From Chryseobacterium sp. PMSZPI (lineage in GTDB: Bacteria > Bacteroidota > Bacteroidia > Flavobacteriales > Weeksellaceae), in assembly GCF_002835665.1 (NCBI RefSeq), contig NZ_PIZV01000002.1, positions 115,097 to 179,096 of the forward strand: DNA of 64,000 nucleotides, in the 5' to 3' direction. Shown here piece by piece: positions 16,466 to 25,930 of this stretch (within the stretch, counting starts at the first letter, position 1; each line of letters begins with the position of its first letter). The notes under the pieces are model-generated. The model searched no databases, had not been told where the DNA came from, and saw only the letters and a list, made by a program, of their open reading frames with translations. The translations under genes were made by a program, and so were the position numbers.

Positions 16466-17134
16466 ATGATTAAAGCAAGAAATATCCATAAATCTTATGG
16501 AAATTTAGAAGTACTGAAAGGAGTTGATATTCATATCAAAACTGGAGAAGTTGTTTCTATTGTCGGGGAATCGGGAGCAGGGAAATCTACATTATTGCAG
16601 ATTTTAGGAACTTTGGATCATCCTACGAGCTCATCAAAATATGATACAGAAATTGAAATTGCAGGAGAATCATTTATCAACATGAATGATAAGCAGTTGT
16701 CGAAATTCAGAAACCAGAATATTGGTTTTGTATTTCAGTTTCATCAGTTACTACCTGAGTTTACCGCTTTAGAAAATGTTTTGCTTCCCACGAGGATTGC
16801 AGGTGCTAATGAGAGAGAAGCTATTGAAAAAGCTTATGCCCTTTTTGAGGATCTTAAAATTGAACAACGACTGAATCATAAACCCAATCAGCTTTCCGGT
16901 GGAGAAGCCCAGAGAGTAGCTGTTGCAAGGGCTTTAATCAATTCCCCGAAAATTATCTTTGCCGACGAACCAACAGGTAACCTGGATTCAAAAAATGCGG
17001 ATGATCTTCACAGGTTGTTTTTTGACCTTAGAGATAAGTATAATCAGACTTTTGTGATTGTAACCCACAATCCGAATCTTGCTGAAATTACCGATCGTAA
17101 ACTTGTCATGAAGGACGGAATGATTATAGAATAG
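16466..17134 (+). CDS. ABC transporter ATP-binding protein, LolD/MacB type
   Basis: A 222-residue ATPase. Walker A is GESGAGKST (about 34-42), Q-loop in [18 protein letters not shown], signature [15 protein letters not shown] and Walker [14 protein letters not shown]. The phrase [16 protein letters not shown] is typical of LolD, which energises lipoprotein release from the inner membrane, or of closely related MacB/FtsE-type ATPases. The partner permease is not nearby, as is common in this phylum. It appears monocistronic and possibly leaderless. Family is certain; the Lol role is likely but inferred. Confidence 0.92.
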   Translation: MIKARNIHKSYGNLEVLKGVDIHIKTGEVVSIVGESGAGKSTLLQILGTLDHPTSSSKYDTEIEIAGESFINMNDKQLSKFRNQNIGFVFQFHQLLPEFTALENVLLPTRIAGANEREAIEKAYALFEDLKIEQRLNHKPNQLSGGEAQRVAVARALINSPKIIFADEPTGNLDSKNADDLHRLFFDLRDKYNQTFVIVTHNPNLAEITDRKLVMKDGMIIE

Positions 17135-17328
17135 CCGTGATGAGAGAGGCTGAGACTTATTATTTTCAAAAATTGAATCTGATACGACATGTTTAAAGTT
17201 TAGGCTGTCCGATGCTTTCTGAGAATGTTTAAAAAGTCGGCTGAATATATTAATCAATCAGTGCAACCCATTATTTTGTCTGCATTCTATTAATTCATAA
17301 CTTCCTTCATAATTTATAATTCAATTCC

Positions 17329-18006
17329 ATGCCCATAAAATTTCTTGCCGAAGACGATAGACCGAGAGAAAAATTTTTGCAAAAAGGTAAGAATTCACTT
17401 TCTGATTCCGAATTACTGGCTGTCATTATGGGAAGTGGAAGTAAGGACGAAAGTGCGGTAGAACTGGCAAGAAAGATTCTCGCTTCAGTAAATAATAATT
17501 GGCATCAATTAAGCTTACTTTCCGTTAAAGATCTAATGAAATTTAAGGGAATTGGTGAAGTGAAAGCTATTTCCATCATGGCGGCACTAGAAATCGGAAG
17601 AAGAAGATCAGGGCAGGAGATTCCTGAAAGATCAATAATTGGAAATAGTCATGATGCTTACTTAATTCTCAAAAATCAATTATCAGATTTAAGGACCGAG
17701 GAGTTTTGGGCAATTTTTTTGAATAATTCTAATAAAGTCATTCATATTTCACAATTAACGCAAGGGGGAATAAGTCAATCTATTGTTGATGTGAGAATAT
17801 TATTTAAAATGGCTTTAGATCATTTTTCGACGGGTATTATCATCGCCCATAATCATCCTTCAGGTAGCTTAAAGCCAAGCAGGGAAGATCTAAACATTAC
17901 TCAAAAAATAAAGGAGGCAGGGAAAACTTTAAGCATTCAGCTTTTAGACCATATCATTATTACACAGGAATCATATATAAGTTTCTCGGATACAGGATTG
18001 CTATGA
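17329..18006 (+). CDS. radC: RadC family JAMM-domain protein
   Basis: A 225-residue protein. The N-terminal part (1-95) has helix-hairpin-helix features (KDLMKFKGIGEVKAISIMAALE). The C-terminal MPN/JAMM domain (about 105-225) has the zinc-protease-like motif HNHPSGSLKPSREDL. The length and both domains match RadC (YicR/YsxA). Its cellular role is unsettled: it was once assigned to recombinational repair but that evidence is weak. Its stop overlaps the next gene by 4 bp (ATGA), so the two are translationally coupled. Confidence 0.95.
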   Translation: MPIKFLAEDDRPREKFLQKGKNSLSDSELLAVIMGSGSKDESAVELARKILASVNNNWHQLSLLSVKDLMKFKGIGEVKAISIMAALEIGRRRSGQEIPERSIIGNSHDAYLILKNQLSDLRTEEFWAIFLNNSNKVIHISQLTQGGISQSIVDVRILFKMALDHFSTGIIIAHNHPSGSLKPSREDLNITQKIKEAGKTLSIQLLDHIIITQESYISFSDTGLL

Positions 18007-18893
18007 TTAGAAGATTGAAATATAATGAAATTGATTTTATTAAATATTCTCAATGCTTAGAAAATTCTGAACAAAGAAAATATTCTGCAACCAAAGATTT
18101 TCTGGATATTAGTTCGAAAAAGCAATGGGAGATTTTAGTTTATAAAGACTACGAGGCGGTAATGCCTATACCTTTTATTAAAAAGTTTGGAATTAAGTTT
18201 GTGATTAATCCTAAATTATGTCAACAACTGGGTATTTTTTCACCCAAAGAAAATAAGGAGCTTAATGATCTTTTTCTACAGTTTTTTCGGGAAAAATATA
18301 ATATTTGGTATTATGCTTTTAATGATGAGAATAAGTTTACTGAAGAATTAAAGAGTAAAAAAAATTTTTTAATGTATCCGGAAAAATATGAGGTTGTACG
18401 TCAACGATATTCTCCTAAAAGAAAAAGAAAATTAAGGCTTGATGATGAAGTTTTACTCGATTCTCAAGTGAAGGAAGTAAGGATGGCAGATGCCCAAGGT
18501 TTTATTTCCGAAAGTCTTATTGGAGCAAAGGATGATGGGGATAAAAAAAGCTTTTTGGAAATTTTTAATGCTTTGGAGAATTCAGGACGCCTTAAGGTGA
18601 TGGCTTTTATCTATAAAAGTAAGATCATCAATGTGATCGCAATGTATTTTGACGAAAGAACAGTTGCTCTTTTAGGATCATTTAATGATAAAGACTATGT
18701 GAAGTTATCCGGAGCATCAGTATTAATAGATAATATGATCAAAGAGACGATTGAAACTCATATTTTTGACTTTGAAGGAGGGGATTTACCCAATATGGAC
18801 GAATTTTTCAGAGGATTTCGTCCGGAATTAAAGCCTTATACAGTGATTCAAAATTCTAAAAAGGATCTTTTAAAGCATCTTAGATTCTTTTAA
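18003..18893 (+). CDS. FemAB/GNAT-like acyltransferase-fold protein
   Basis: A 296-residue soluble protein that I recognise only at fold level. The C-terminal half (about 150-285) has the pattern of a GNAT/FemAB acyl-transfer domain: a hydrophobic strand VMAFIYKSKIINVIAMYF, ALLGSFNDKDYVKLSGASVLIDNMIKE, then FDFEGGDLPNMDEFFRGF, in which the family's FEGS(x)xxG..F..GFG motif can be seen. The N-terminal half starts MIRRLKYNEIDFIKY and is predicted mixed alpha/beta. It overlaps radC by 4 bp. The substrate is unknown; an aminoacyl or acyl transfer role is inference. Confidence 0.6.
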   Translation: MIRRLKYNEIDFIKYSQCLENSEQRKYSATKDFLDISSKKQWEILVYKDYEAVMPIPFIKKFGIKFVINPKLCQQLGIFSPKENKELNDLFLQFFREKYNIWYYAFNDENKFTEELKSKKNFLMYPEKYEVVRQRYSPKRKRKLRLDDEVLLDSQVKEVRMADAQGFISESLIGAKDDGDKKSFLEIFNALENSGRLKVMAFIYKSKIINVIAMYFDERTVALLGSFNDKDYVKLSGASVLIDNMIKETIETHIFDFEGGDLPNMDEFFRGFRPELKPYTVIQNSKKDLLKHLRFF

Positions 18894-18998
18894 ATCCATA
18901 ATATATCTGTTTGCTTATTTTGTTGTAAAATCTAAGTATTTGATAAAATATTTATTGCAAAACCTGTTATAGAAGGCATTATCTCAAAATAGTTTTTT

Positions 18999-19006
18999 TA
19001 CATTTG
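18999..19006 (+). promoter_or_regulatory. Candidate -7 box TACATTTG
   Basis: This is a full TAnnTTTG match, 17 bp before the ATG of the multi-spanning membrane protein gene at 19024, so the leader would be about 12 nt. No TTG sits at the expected -33 distance. Confidence 0.4.
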
Positions 19007-19023
19007 CCTTTTTATAATTGTAT

Positions 19024-20199
19024 ATGAAAAAACGGGAAAATATTATAGTTTTTATTTTTTCAATTTATGTAGGCTTCATGTCATACTTTCTCTATACCCA
19101 TCAATATTATAACGTTGATATGGAGGCTTATATGGGACTGATCTATAAAGCAGAGTTTCCCGATATGAAGATTGAAGAGATTCATCAAAAAGTTTATAGT
19201 GAACTGAAAGGTAAAAATCCTGGTTTTTCCGCAGAGGCTCCCGTAGATCCCAATATTGAGGAAGTGGCGAAAGGTGAAAGTACCTACTATAAAACCCTGG
19301 CAGAAAATCCCAAAGCGTATGAAGAGGAACTGCAACTATTTGTAGTAAAACCTTTCTATAATTTTATCAACTGGTGTTTTTTCAAGCTCGGTTTTCAAGC
19401 TTCTACATCCACATTTTTGATTTCAATTATTTCGTATGCTGCGATTCTTATGTTGGTTCTATGCTTTCTCATGAGAATTTTAAAAAATAATACACTTGCT
19501 GTTATTATAACGCTTTTGTTTTCATTATTTAAGCCTCTTTTAGAAGCAAGCAGACATGCATCTGCAGACTCTTTATCGTGTTTGTTACTTCTTCTAAGCT
19601 TTTATGCATTTACAATAAGAAAAAGTTTTTTTGGGGCAACAATCTTTGCCATGCTCTGTGTTTTGGCAAGGCCAGAGTATTTTATTTTTTATTCTTTGCT
19701 ATATGCCTTCATCTTTTTATATAAAGCTAAGCTTCACATTAAGACACCACTATTAATTTTATCCTACGGATACATATTTTCGTCTTTCTTTTTAGTACAG
19801 TATTTTAATCAGATTGCATGGTCCACATTGTTTATGAACCAGTTTACACAAGTTCAGATTTATCCTGTGTCACAACCCGATGCATTTGACTTTTCTGCTT
19901 ATTTACATTATATTAAAAGTAAAATTCTGTTTGAGTTTAATTCTTCTTATTTTCCAATTTTATTGCTGTTTTTAGTGATGCTGCTGGCCAATAACTTCTC
20001 TTTAACTAATAAAAAGAACCAGGCACAATATTTATTTTTTGCCATAATTTATGGTTCTGTCTTTTTAAGATTTTTGGTTTTTCCGTCATTGGTAAATAGA
20101 ATGATGATCGGTTTTTATCTGTTAATTATCCTTGCGATGATTTATATCCAGAACTCTAAAGTGGATATCTTCAAAAACTCTTTAGAAGACGGAAAATAA
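19024..20199 (+). CDS. Multi-spanning membrane protein, possibly GT-C-like
   Basis: A 391-residue inner-membrane protein with about nine to ten hydrophobic helices. After the first helix comes a large exported loop (about 30-110) containing a YYNVDMEAYMG segment with acidic residues. The layout of one helix, a long acidic loop and then many helices, with LARPEYF in a short loop, resembles GT-C glycosyltransferases and other Bacteroidota envelope proteins. No family is certain. I use the ATG at 19024 rather than the TTG 6 bp earlier. It ends 24 bp before the next gene and may be co-transcribed with it. Confidence 0.6.
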   Translation: MKKRENIIVFIFSIYVGFMSYFLYTHQYYNVDMEAYMGLIYKAEFPDMKIEEIHQKVYSELKGKNPGFSAEAPVDPNIEEVAKGESTYYKTLAENPKAYEEELQLFVVKPFYNFINWCFFKLGFQASTSTFLISIISYAAILMLVLCFLMRILKNNTLAVIITLLFSLFKPLLEASRHASADSLSCLLLLLSFYAFTIRKSFFGATIFAMLCVLARPEYFIFYSLLYAFIFLYKAKLHIKTPLLILSYGYIFSSFFLVQYFNQIAWSTLFMNQFTQVQIYPVSQPDAFDFSAYLHYIKSKILFEFNSSYFPILLLFLVMLLANNFSLTNKKNQAQYLFFAIIYGSVFLRFLVFPSLVNRMMIGFYLLIILAMIYIQNSKVDIFKNSLEDGK

Positions 20200-20223
20200 T
20201 TAGTAATTTTGCAACCTAAAATT

Positions 20224-20736
20224 ATGGCGAATTTTTCAGAATATCTACCGTATGCCTTTGCATTGATTATTGCAATTCCTTTTTTGGTTTTGCTGAGACA
20301 ATTTGTACATTCATATATTACGCTTAAAAATCAAGAAATCAAATTGCTTACGGTAAAATCAAATTCAGAGAATAAAGCACATTCTTATGAAAGAATGACC
20401 TTGTTTCTTGAAAGGATAAAACCATCCAACCTTATTCAGAAATTTGATAAAAAACTGGAAGTTCATGAATTTATTTTTCTTACAGAAAAGACAATTAATG
20501 AAGAGTTTGAATACAATTCTTCACAACAGCTTTATCTGACGAAAAATGCATGGAAAAATATAGTAGATTCAAAAAACGCTGTAATAGAATTGCTTCACAA
20601 AACATATGAAGGTATAAATGGTCATACTGATCTGGATGAGTTCAAGACCATTTTTATCATGAATTATATGGAGGGCGATGATTACATTGCGATCACGATT
20701 GAAGATTTAAGAAAAGAAATTTTAATTATAACTTAA
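20224..20736 (+). CDS. Membrane-anchored protein of unknown function (DUF7935-like)
   Basis: A 170-residue protein with one N-terminal transmembrane helix (about 8-28) and a charged cytoplasmic or periplasmic remainder. The body has SYERMTLFLERIKPSNLIQKFD, followed by EFIFLTEKTINEEFEYNSSQQLYL and a C-terminal EDLRKEIL. I have seen this type of gene just upstream of inorganic pyrophosphatase in flavobacteria, but no function is known. The ATG at 20224 is preferred over a TTG 15 bp upstream because MANFSEYLPYAF fits a signal-anchor start. The next gene, ppa, starts 18 bp later. Confidence 0.75.
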   Translation: MANFSEYLPYAFALIIAIPFLVLLRQFVHSYITLKNQEIKLLTVKSNSENKAHSYERMTLFLERIKPSNLIQKFDKKLEVHEFIFLTEKTINEEFEYNSSQQLYLTKNAWKNIVDSKNAVIELLHKTYEGINGHTDLDEFKTIFIMNYMEGDDYIAITIEDLRKEILIIT

Positions 20737-20754
20737 AAAATAACAGATAAAATA

Positions 20755-21366
20755 ATGATTCCAAATTTTAAAGCACATCCATGGCATGGAATTTCTGCAG
20801 GAGAGGATGCACCCAATGTTGTTAACGTATTTGTGGAAATTGTTCCTTCAGATACGATCAAATATGAAGTTGATAAAGAAACTGGATATTTAAAGGTAGA
20901 CAGACCACAGAAGTTTTCTAACATTATTCCGGCTTTATATGGTTTTGTTCCTAGAACATACTGTCATAATGAAGTAATGAAACTTGCGATTGAAGCAGGT
21001 GCTGATGACGTAACAATGGGAGATCATGATCCACTTGATATTTGTGTATTAAGCTCTCACAATATTCACGCTGGTGGTTTATTGATGGAAGCTATTCCAA
21101 TCGGAGGATTTAAAATGATTGACGGAGGAGAAGCTGATGATAAAATCGTTGCTGTAATGATTAATGATCACGCGTTTGGACACTTCAGAGATATTTCTGA
21201 ATTACCGGAAGCTGAAGTAAAAAGACTAATGCACTACTTCTTAACGTATAAAAATTTACCGGATGAGCCTGCAAAATGTAGAATTCAGGAGGTATACGGT
21301 GCTGAGCATGCTAGAAAAGTGATTAAAGCTTCTCAGGCAGATTACGCTGAAAAATTCGGAGGATAA
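20755..21366 (+). CDS. ppa: Inorganic pyrophosphatase, family I
   Basis: A 203-residue cytoplasmic enzyme that hydrolyses PPi to two phosphates. Family I features are present: KYEVDKETGYLKVDRP, a YGFVPRTYC segment and the metal-binding GDHDPLDICVLS, where a His replaces the more usual Asn/Asp at the third position. AVMINDHAFGHFRDISELP and KRLMHYFLTYKNL are also seen. It lies 18 bp after the small membrane-anchored gene and about 220 bp upstream of a membrane pyrophosphatase gene, with a terminator between. Confidence 0.96.
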   Translation: MIPNFKAHPWHGISAGEDAPNVVNVFVEIVPSDTIKYEVDKETGYLKVDRPQKFSNIIPALYGFVPRTYCHNEVMKLAIEAGADDVTMGDHDPLDICVLSSHNIHAGGLLMEAIPIGGFKMIDGGEADDKIVAVMINDHAFGHFRDISELPEAEVKRLMHYFLTYKNLPDEPAKCRIQEVYGAEHARKVIKASQADYAEKFGG

Positions 21367-21387
21367 AATTCTTCCCACACATACAAT

Positions 21388-21424
21388 AAAAAAGGATAAG
21401 CAGGTTTTTGCTTATCCTTTTTTA
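21388..21424 (+). terminator. Terminator of the ppa operon
   Basis: AAAAAAGGATAAGC (21388-21401) pairs with GCTTATCCTTTTTT (21410-21423) over an 8-nt loop. It separates ppa from the downstream membrane pyrophosphatase gene, so the two have separate promoters. Confidence 0.88.
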
Positions 21425-21589
21425 TTAATTAAGCTTTATAACTCCATTTTCCGGCTTCAAACCTTATACTAAACCCATCCTATATTTCTGATTCTTTTGA
21501 GAATAAACATGGAACTGTCAATTTTTTTAATGCTTTGCTGGTAATTATTTATTATATTTAATTTTCTATTACCAAAAAAATATTAAACT

Positions 21590-24322
21590 ATGGATCTATT
21601 TGTGTTAGTACCAATTTTTGGTGTTGTGGCTTTACTTTACACCTTTCTTCAAAGCAATTGGGTTAGTAAACAAAATGCCGGAAATGAAAAAATGAAAATC
21701 ATCAGCGGTCATATTGCTGATGGTGCAATGGCTTTTTTAAAAGCAGAATACAAAATTTTAACCTACTTTGTTATTGTTGTTGCGATCTTGTTGGCTGTCA
21801 TGGGATCTACTAACGCCAACTCCCATTGGAGCATAGGGATTGCTTTTGTTATGGGAGCGATATTTTCGGCATCAGCCGGCTTTATTGGGATGAAAATTGC
21901 TACCAAAGCGAATGTAAGAACAGCAGAAGCAGCAAGAACTTCACTTTCAAAAGCACTTAAAGTTTCTTTTACAGGAGGTTCTGTAATGGGAATGGGAGTT
22001 GCCGGGCTGGCTGTTTTGGGGCTTGGAGCATTGTTTTTGATTATTAAACAGATTTTTGCACCCGATGCAACTGTTGATTCCCATGAAATGGAAAGAACCA
22101 TCGAAATTCTTACAGGATTTTCGTTAGGAGCGGAATCTATTGCCCTTTTTGCGAGAGTAGGTGGTGGTATTTACACAAAAGCAGCAGATGTGGGTGCTGA
22201 CTTAGTCGGGAAAGTAGAGGCAGGAATTCCTGAAGACGACCCGAGAAATCCTGCAACTATTGCAGATAATGTGGGAGACAATGTAGGAGATGTAGCGGGA
22301 ATGGGAGCAGACCTGTTTGGTTCTTATGTAGCAACTGTTTTGGCAACGATGGTATTGGGAAGAGAAACCATTTCGGATGACTCTTTTGGAGGCTTTGCTC
22401 CGATACTTTTGCCCATGCTGATTGCAGGAACAGGAATTATTTTTTCAATTGTAGGAACCTTATTTGTAAGGATTAATGATAATGATGGTGCATCAACTTC
22501 CAGTGTACAGAATGCCTTAAATTTAGGAAACTGGGGAAGCATTATTATTACAGCCATAGCCTCTTATTTTTTGGTGACTTATATTCTTCCTGAAACTATG
22601 GTGCTCAGAGGGCATGAGTTTACGAAAATGGGCGTGTTTGGAGCAATTATGGTAGGATTGGTTGTGGGAACCTTAATGAGCATCATTACAGAGTATTATA
22701 CGGCTATGGGAAAAAGACCGGTTTCAAGTATTGTAAGACAATCTTCCACCGGACATGCTACCAATATTATTGGTGGACTTTCTGTTGGTATGGAATCTAC
22801 TTTACTTCCGATTATAGTATTGGCAGGTGGGATTTACGGATCTTATTTGTGTGCCGGATTATATGGAGTTGCTATTGCAGCAGCAGGGATGATGGCTACT
22901 ACAGCCATGCAACTGGCCATTGACGCATTCGGTCCTATTGCAGATAATGCAGGTGGTATTGCGGAAATGAGTGAACTTCCTAAAGAAGTTCGTGAAAAAA
23001 CAGATATTTTAGATGCCGTAGGAAATACAACAGCGGCTACCGGAAAAGGATTTGCTATTGCATCGGCTGCTTTAACGGCATTGGCTCTTTTTGCTGCCTT
23101 TGTGGGGATTGCAGGGATTGATGGTATAGATATTTACCGGGCAGATGTCTTAGCGGGACTATTTGTAGGAGGAATGATCCCATTTATATTTTCTTCATTA
23201 GCGATTACAGCTGTTGGACAAGCTGCCATGGCAATGGTAGAAGAAGTAAGGAGACAATTTCGGGAAATTCCCGGTATTCTGGAAGGAAAAGCTCAACCGG
23301 AATATGAAAAATGTGTGGCAATTTCTACAGATGCTTCTATTAAAAAGATGATGCTTCCGGGCGCTATTGCTATTATCTCGCCATTGCTTATCGGATTTAT
23401 TTTTGGTCCTGAAGTATTAGGTGGATTTCTAGCAGGAGCTACAGTAAGCGGTGTTTTAATGGGGATGTTTCAGAATAATGCAGGTGGAGCCTGGGATAAC
23501 GCCAAAAAGTCATTTGAAAAAGGAGTTGATATTAACGGCCAGACGTATTACAAAGGTTCTGAACCTCATAAAGCTTCCGTAACAGGAGATACGGTAGGAG
23601 ATCCATTTAAAGATACTTCCGGACCATCTATGAATATTCTCATCAAACTAATGTCAATTGTTTCATTAGTGATTGCTCCCACGTTAGCTGTTTTGCATAA
23701 AGATAAAATTGAAGCTAACAGAAAAGCTAAATTAGAAAGTTTGATGAGAGCTTCCGGCGGAGATTCTTCTGCGAATGTCGATCTTAAAACCGTTCCGTCA
23801 GGTCCAAAAGAAATCAAAGGACATTTGAATGAAAGTGGAGACTTTGTCTATGAAACAGGAAATATTCAGAAAATAAAATTAAATGGAGGCAAAACAGTTG
23901 CCTTGGGAGAGAATAGTCAGATCTATCAGCTGTATACAGGAATTAAACAAAAAGATCAATCTATTTTAGATCCTAATAAATGGTATACTATTGAAAACCT
24001 TTATTTTGAAACAGGTTCCAGTGACTTGAAAGCAGGCTACGAAATGCAATTGAATAATCTGGCAGAAATCTTAAATGCATATCCTGGTTTAAGGATAAAA
24101 TTAGGAGGTTATACAGACAATACCGGTAATGAAGAAAGTAATCAGCAACTTTCCAACTTAAGAGCACAAACAGCCAAGTTAAAGTTATTAGAGTTGGGAG
24201 TATCCGCAGATAGGATTGAAGCAGAAGGGTATGGCTCTCAACACCCTATCTGTGAAGCTAATGATACAGATGAATGTAAAGCAAAAAACAGAAGGATTGA
24301 TGTAAGAGTTTTGGCTCTGTAA
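21590..24322 (+). CDS. hppA: Ion-pumping membrane pyrophosphatase fused to an OmpA-like domain
   Basis: A 910-residue protein. Residues 1 to about 715 form a complete membrane pyrophosphatase with sixteen predicted helices and the PPi/Mg motif [19 protein letters not shown] near 211-229. The segment [10 protein letters not shown] (478-487) has Ala at the position that is Lys in K+-independent enzymes, so it is predicted K+-dependent and probably pumps Na+ (or Na+/H+). After a linker comes an OmpA/MotB-type domain (about 796-910; [38 protein letters not shown]). Because the pump's C-terminus faces the periplasm, the extra domain could bind peptidoglycan. Normal enzymes are about 700-800 residues. 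Confidence 0.93.
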   Translation: MDLFVLVPIFGVVALLYTFLQSNWVSKQNAGNEKMKIISGHIADGAMAFLKAEYKILTYFVIVVAILLAVMGSTNANSHWSIGIAFVMGAIFSASAGFIGMKIATKANVRTAEAARTSLSKALKVSFTGGSVMGMGVAGLAVLGLGALFLIIKQIFAPDATVDSHEMERTIEILTGFSLGAESIALFARVGGGIYTKAADVGADLVGKVEAGIPEDDPRNPATIADNVGDNVGDVAGMGADLFGSYVATVLATMVLGRETISDDSFGGFAPILLPMLIAGTGIIFSIVGTLFVRINDNDGASTSSVQNALNLGNWGSIIITAIASYFLVTYILPETMVLRGHEFTKMGVFGAIMVGLVVGTLMSIITEYYTAMGKRPVSSIVRQSSTGHATNIIGGLSVGMESTLLPIIVLAGGIYGSYLCAGLYGVAIAAAGMMATTAMQLAIDAFGPIADNAGGIAEMSELPKEVREKTDILDAVGNTTAATGKGFAIASAALTALALFAAFVGIAGIDGIDIYRADVLAGLFVGGMIPFIFSSLAITAVGQAAMAMVEEVRRQFREIPGILEGKAQPEYEKCVAISTDASIKKMMLPGAIAIISPLLIGFIFGPEVLGGFLAGATVSGVLMGMFQNNAGGAWDNAKKSFEKGVDINGQTYYKGSEPHKASVTGDTVGDPFKDTSGPSMNILIKLMSIVSLVIAPTLAVLHKDKIEANRKAKLESLMRASGGDSSANVDLKTVPSGPKEIKGHLNESGDFVYETGNIQKIKLNGGKTVALGENSQIYQLYTGIKQKDQSILDPNKWYTIENLYFETGSSDLKAGYEMQLNNLAEILNAYPGLRIKLGGYTDNTGNEESNQQLSNLRAQTAKLKLLELGVSADRIEAEGYGSQHPICEANDTDECKAKNRRIDVRVLAL

Positions 24323-24343
24323 AAGATCGATTTAATATAATCT

Positions 24344-24370
24344 AAAGCACTGCATTGGCGGTGCTTTTTT
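24344..24370 (+). terminator. Terminator of hppA
   Basis: AAAGCACTGC (24344-24353) pairs with GCGGTGCTTT (24358-24367) with one G-U pair, followed by a T-run. It is 21 bp after the stop codon. Confidence 0.85.
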
Positions 24371-24957
24371 GCTTTGTTGGAAGAATGCAATGTGAAATAG
24401 AAATATTGAAATTATGTTTTTAAGGCGAAAAGACATTATCTATAGTAAAATTGATTATGCATATTTATTGCCACTAATTCACGAATGAAATTTTTGATGT
24501 AGAGTATCATTGGGATTCCTGCTGAATGAAAAATTGCATGAAGACGCAAAGATTTTTTCCTATAGATTGTAAATGGTTTTAATCATCATATCATTCTTTT
24601 TTTGAGACTCTCGCTGATCTGGCGGATTATGCAGATTCAAATATGGCTTCAAACCAAAAATGAGACAAAATGTTCATTTTAATCCATAATTAATTAATAT
24701 TTAATGAGTTAATATTAATCATGTCGAATGGTGGTTTTTCAATATCAATTACAAAATCATACTTCCCATGCATATTAACATGCTACCAAGTCATTATAGA
24801 GCTATTTTTCATTAATTCTATATTCTCTTGTATCTTCTCTTTCTGTTCAATTTCGGAAAGTTTATTTGAGATAAAAAATATTATGTTTGCCAATAGAAAA
24901 TAGTTTATATCAATATAGCTTAGACGTTAGTCATAGCTATAAAAATACCATAAGAAT
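24371..24957. other. Intergenic region with two dispersed-repeat pieces
   Basis: I find no supported gene in these roughly 590 bases. It includes ttgccactaattcacgaatg (24468-24490) and ctcgctgatctggcggattatgcagat (24608-24636), both related to pieces at 63.0-63.9 kb. A 60-codon open frame at 24721-24903 has no support. The right half is AT-rich and should hold the promoter for the GNAT gene. Confidence 0.5.
24468..24636. repeat. Dispersed repeat pieces (cacgaat and gctgatttagcggatt types)
   Basis: Two short sequences here recur elsewhere in the window. ttgccac(t/g)aattcacgaat resembles 63126-63148 and 63895-63915. ctcgctgat(t/c)t(a/g)gcggatta(t/c)gcagat resembles 63039-63068 and a decayed copy at 184-210. 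They lie in intergenic positions only. They look like degenerate copies of small repeat elements. Confidence 0.55.
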
Positions 24958-25527
24958 ATGATTGACGCTAGTAAGACACATGAAAAAATTATAGTCGAAA
25001 TTTTGACTGAAAGTTTCGAGAATGTTATGATTGATAATTCAATCAACTTTATTGTAGGTTTTGGAAAAAACAGGAAAAAAAAATTAAAAGGGCTTTTCAC
25101 ATACCAATTCAGAATGGCTTTAATGTTTGGAAAAGCATTTACTAATAATGACATAAATTCTGTTATACTATTTATCCATTCTAAAAAATTTACATTTAAA
25201 AGGCTGCTTTTAGAAATTCAATTAGCTTTTAATGTTATTGGAATAATGAATATTTTAAAAGTTTTAAAAAGAGAAAAGGTATTAAGAATGAACCATAGCA
25301 GTTCTGATTATATTCACTTATGGTTGATGGGGACAAGACCCTCGCAACAGGGCAAAGGAACTGGAACTGCATTATTGAGAGAAACTTTAGAATATTATAA
25401 AGAAAAAACAATCATACTAGAAACTACTGCCCGGGAAAACGTTATATTTTATCAAAAATCTGGATTCGAGCTTTTTGAAGAGAATCACGTTCTTAATTAT
25501 CCACTTTATTTTATGAGACATGTTTAA
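24958..25527 (+). CDS. GNAT family N-acetyltransferase
   Basis: A 189-residue cytoplasmic protein. The acetyl-CoA-binding motif A is clear: HLWLMGTRPSQQGKGTGTAL (about 119-138), with the Q-x-x-G-x-G core. It is followed by LETTARENVIFYQKSGFELF, the usual motif B with an Asn and a Tyr in the active-site area. The N-terminal 90 residues are long and predicted to cap the substrate site. The substrate is unknown. The gene is flanked by unusually degenerate intergenic DNA on both sides, which may indicate a region of gene turnover. Confidence 0.85.
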   Translation: MIDASKTHEKIIVEILTESFENVMIDNSINFIVGFGKNRKKKLKGLFTYQFRMALMFGKAFTNNDINSVILFIHSKKFTFKRLLLEIQLAFNVIGIMNILKVLKREKVLRMNHSSSDYIHLWLMGTRPSQQGKGTGTALLRETLEYYKEKTIILETTARENVIFYQKSGFELFEENHVLNYPLYFMRHV

Positions 25528-25779
25528 GACACAAATTTCATTTTACTATACATTGTAACAGAAGAATTAAATATAAGTCGGTTAATACTTTTATCTTTAT
25601 TTCTAGTATTTCTCTTCTTATTTTTATTTTATATTGCCAACAAAAAAATTAATACAATATTAAATGAAAAGCAATCTTTTCTGAGGTTACATGCTATTAA
25701 TGGAGCTCAAGCTTACTATTCAAAAATCTTAATAATCTTAATGGTGAAACTTATTCATAAGAAAAAAATGGCAAATTAA
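25528..25779 (+). pseudogene. Possible remnant of a membrane protein gene (no start codon)
   Basis: In the same frame as the upstream GNAT stop codon, an open stretch of 83 codons runs from 25528 to TAA 25777-25779. It has no ATG, GTG or TTG until its last few codons. It encodes a hydrophobic segment (LILLSLFLVFLFLFLFYIA) then a charged tail. It may be the decayed end of a gene whose 5' part was lost, or chance in AT-rich DNA. Confidence 0.25.
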
Positions 25780-25930
25780 TTCTTAAAATTTAAACAGCCT
25801 CTTAGAACTTTACTTGTGCATAGTGTTAAGTGCTATCCTAGTTGAAAATCTCTGATTTTCTTGCGCCTTAAAAGCAGTATGTTTTCTTTTAATTCTTTGT
25901 GACTTCCAATCTAATAAAAACATATTATCA
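25528..25930. other. Convergent intergenic region between GNAT and aminotransferase genes
   Basis: About 400 bases between the stops of two convergent genes. Apart from the possible remnant in the left half, the right half (25780-25930) has no coding frame or strong hairpin. Confidence 0.45.

Noticed and set aside
24721..24903. 60-codon plus-strand frame in the spacer before the GNAT gene
   Set aside because: It has no recognisable domain, no clear promoter or ribosome site and lies in degenerate repeat-rich DNA.
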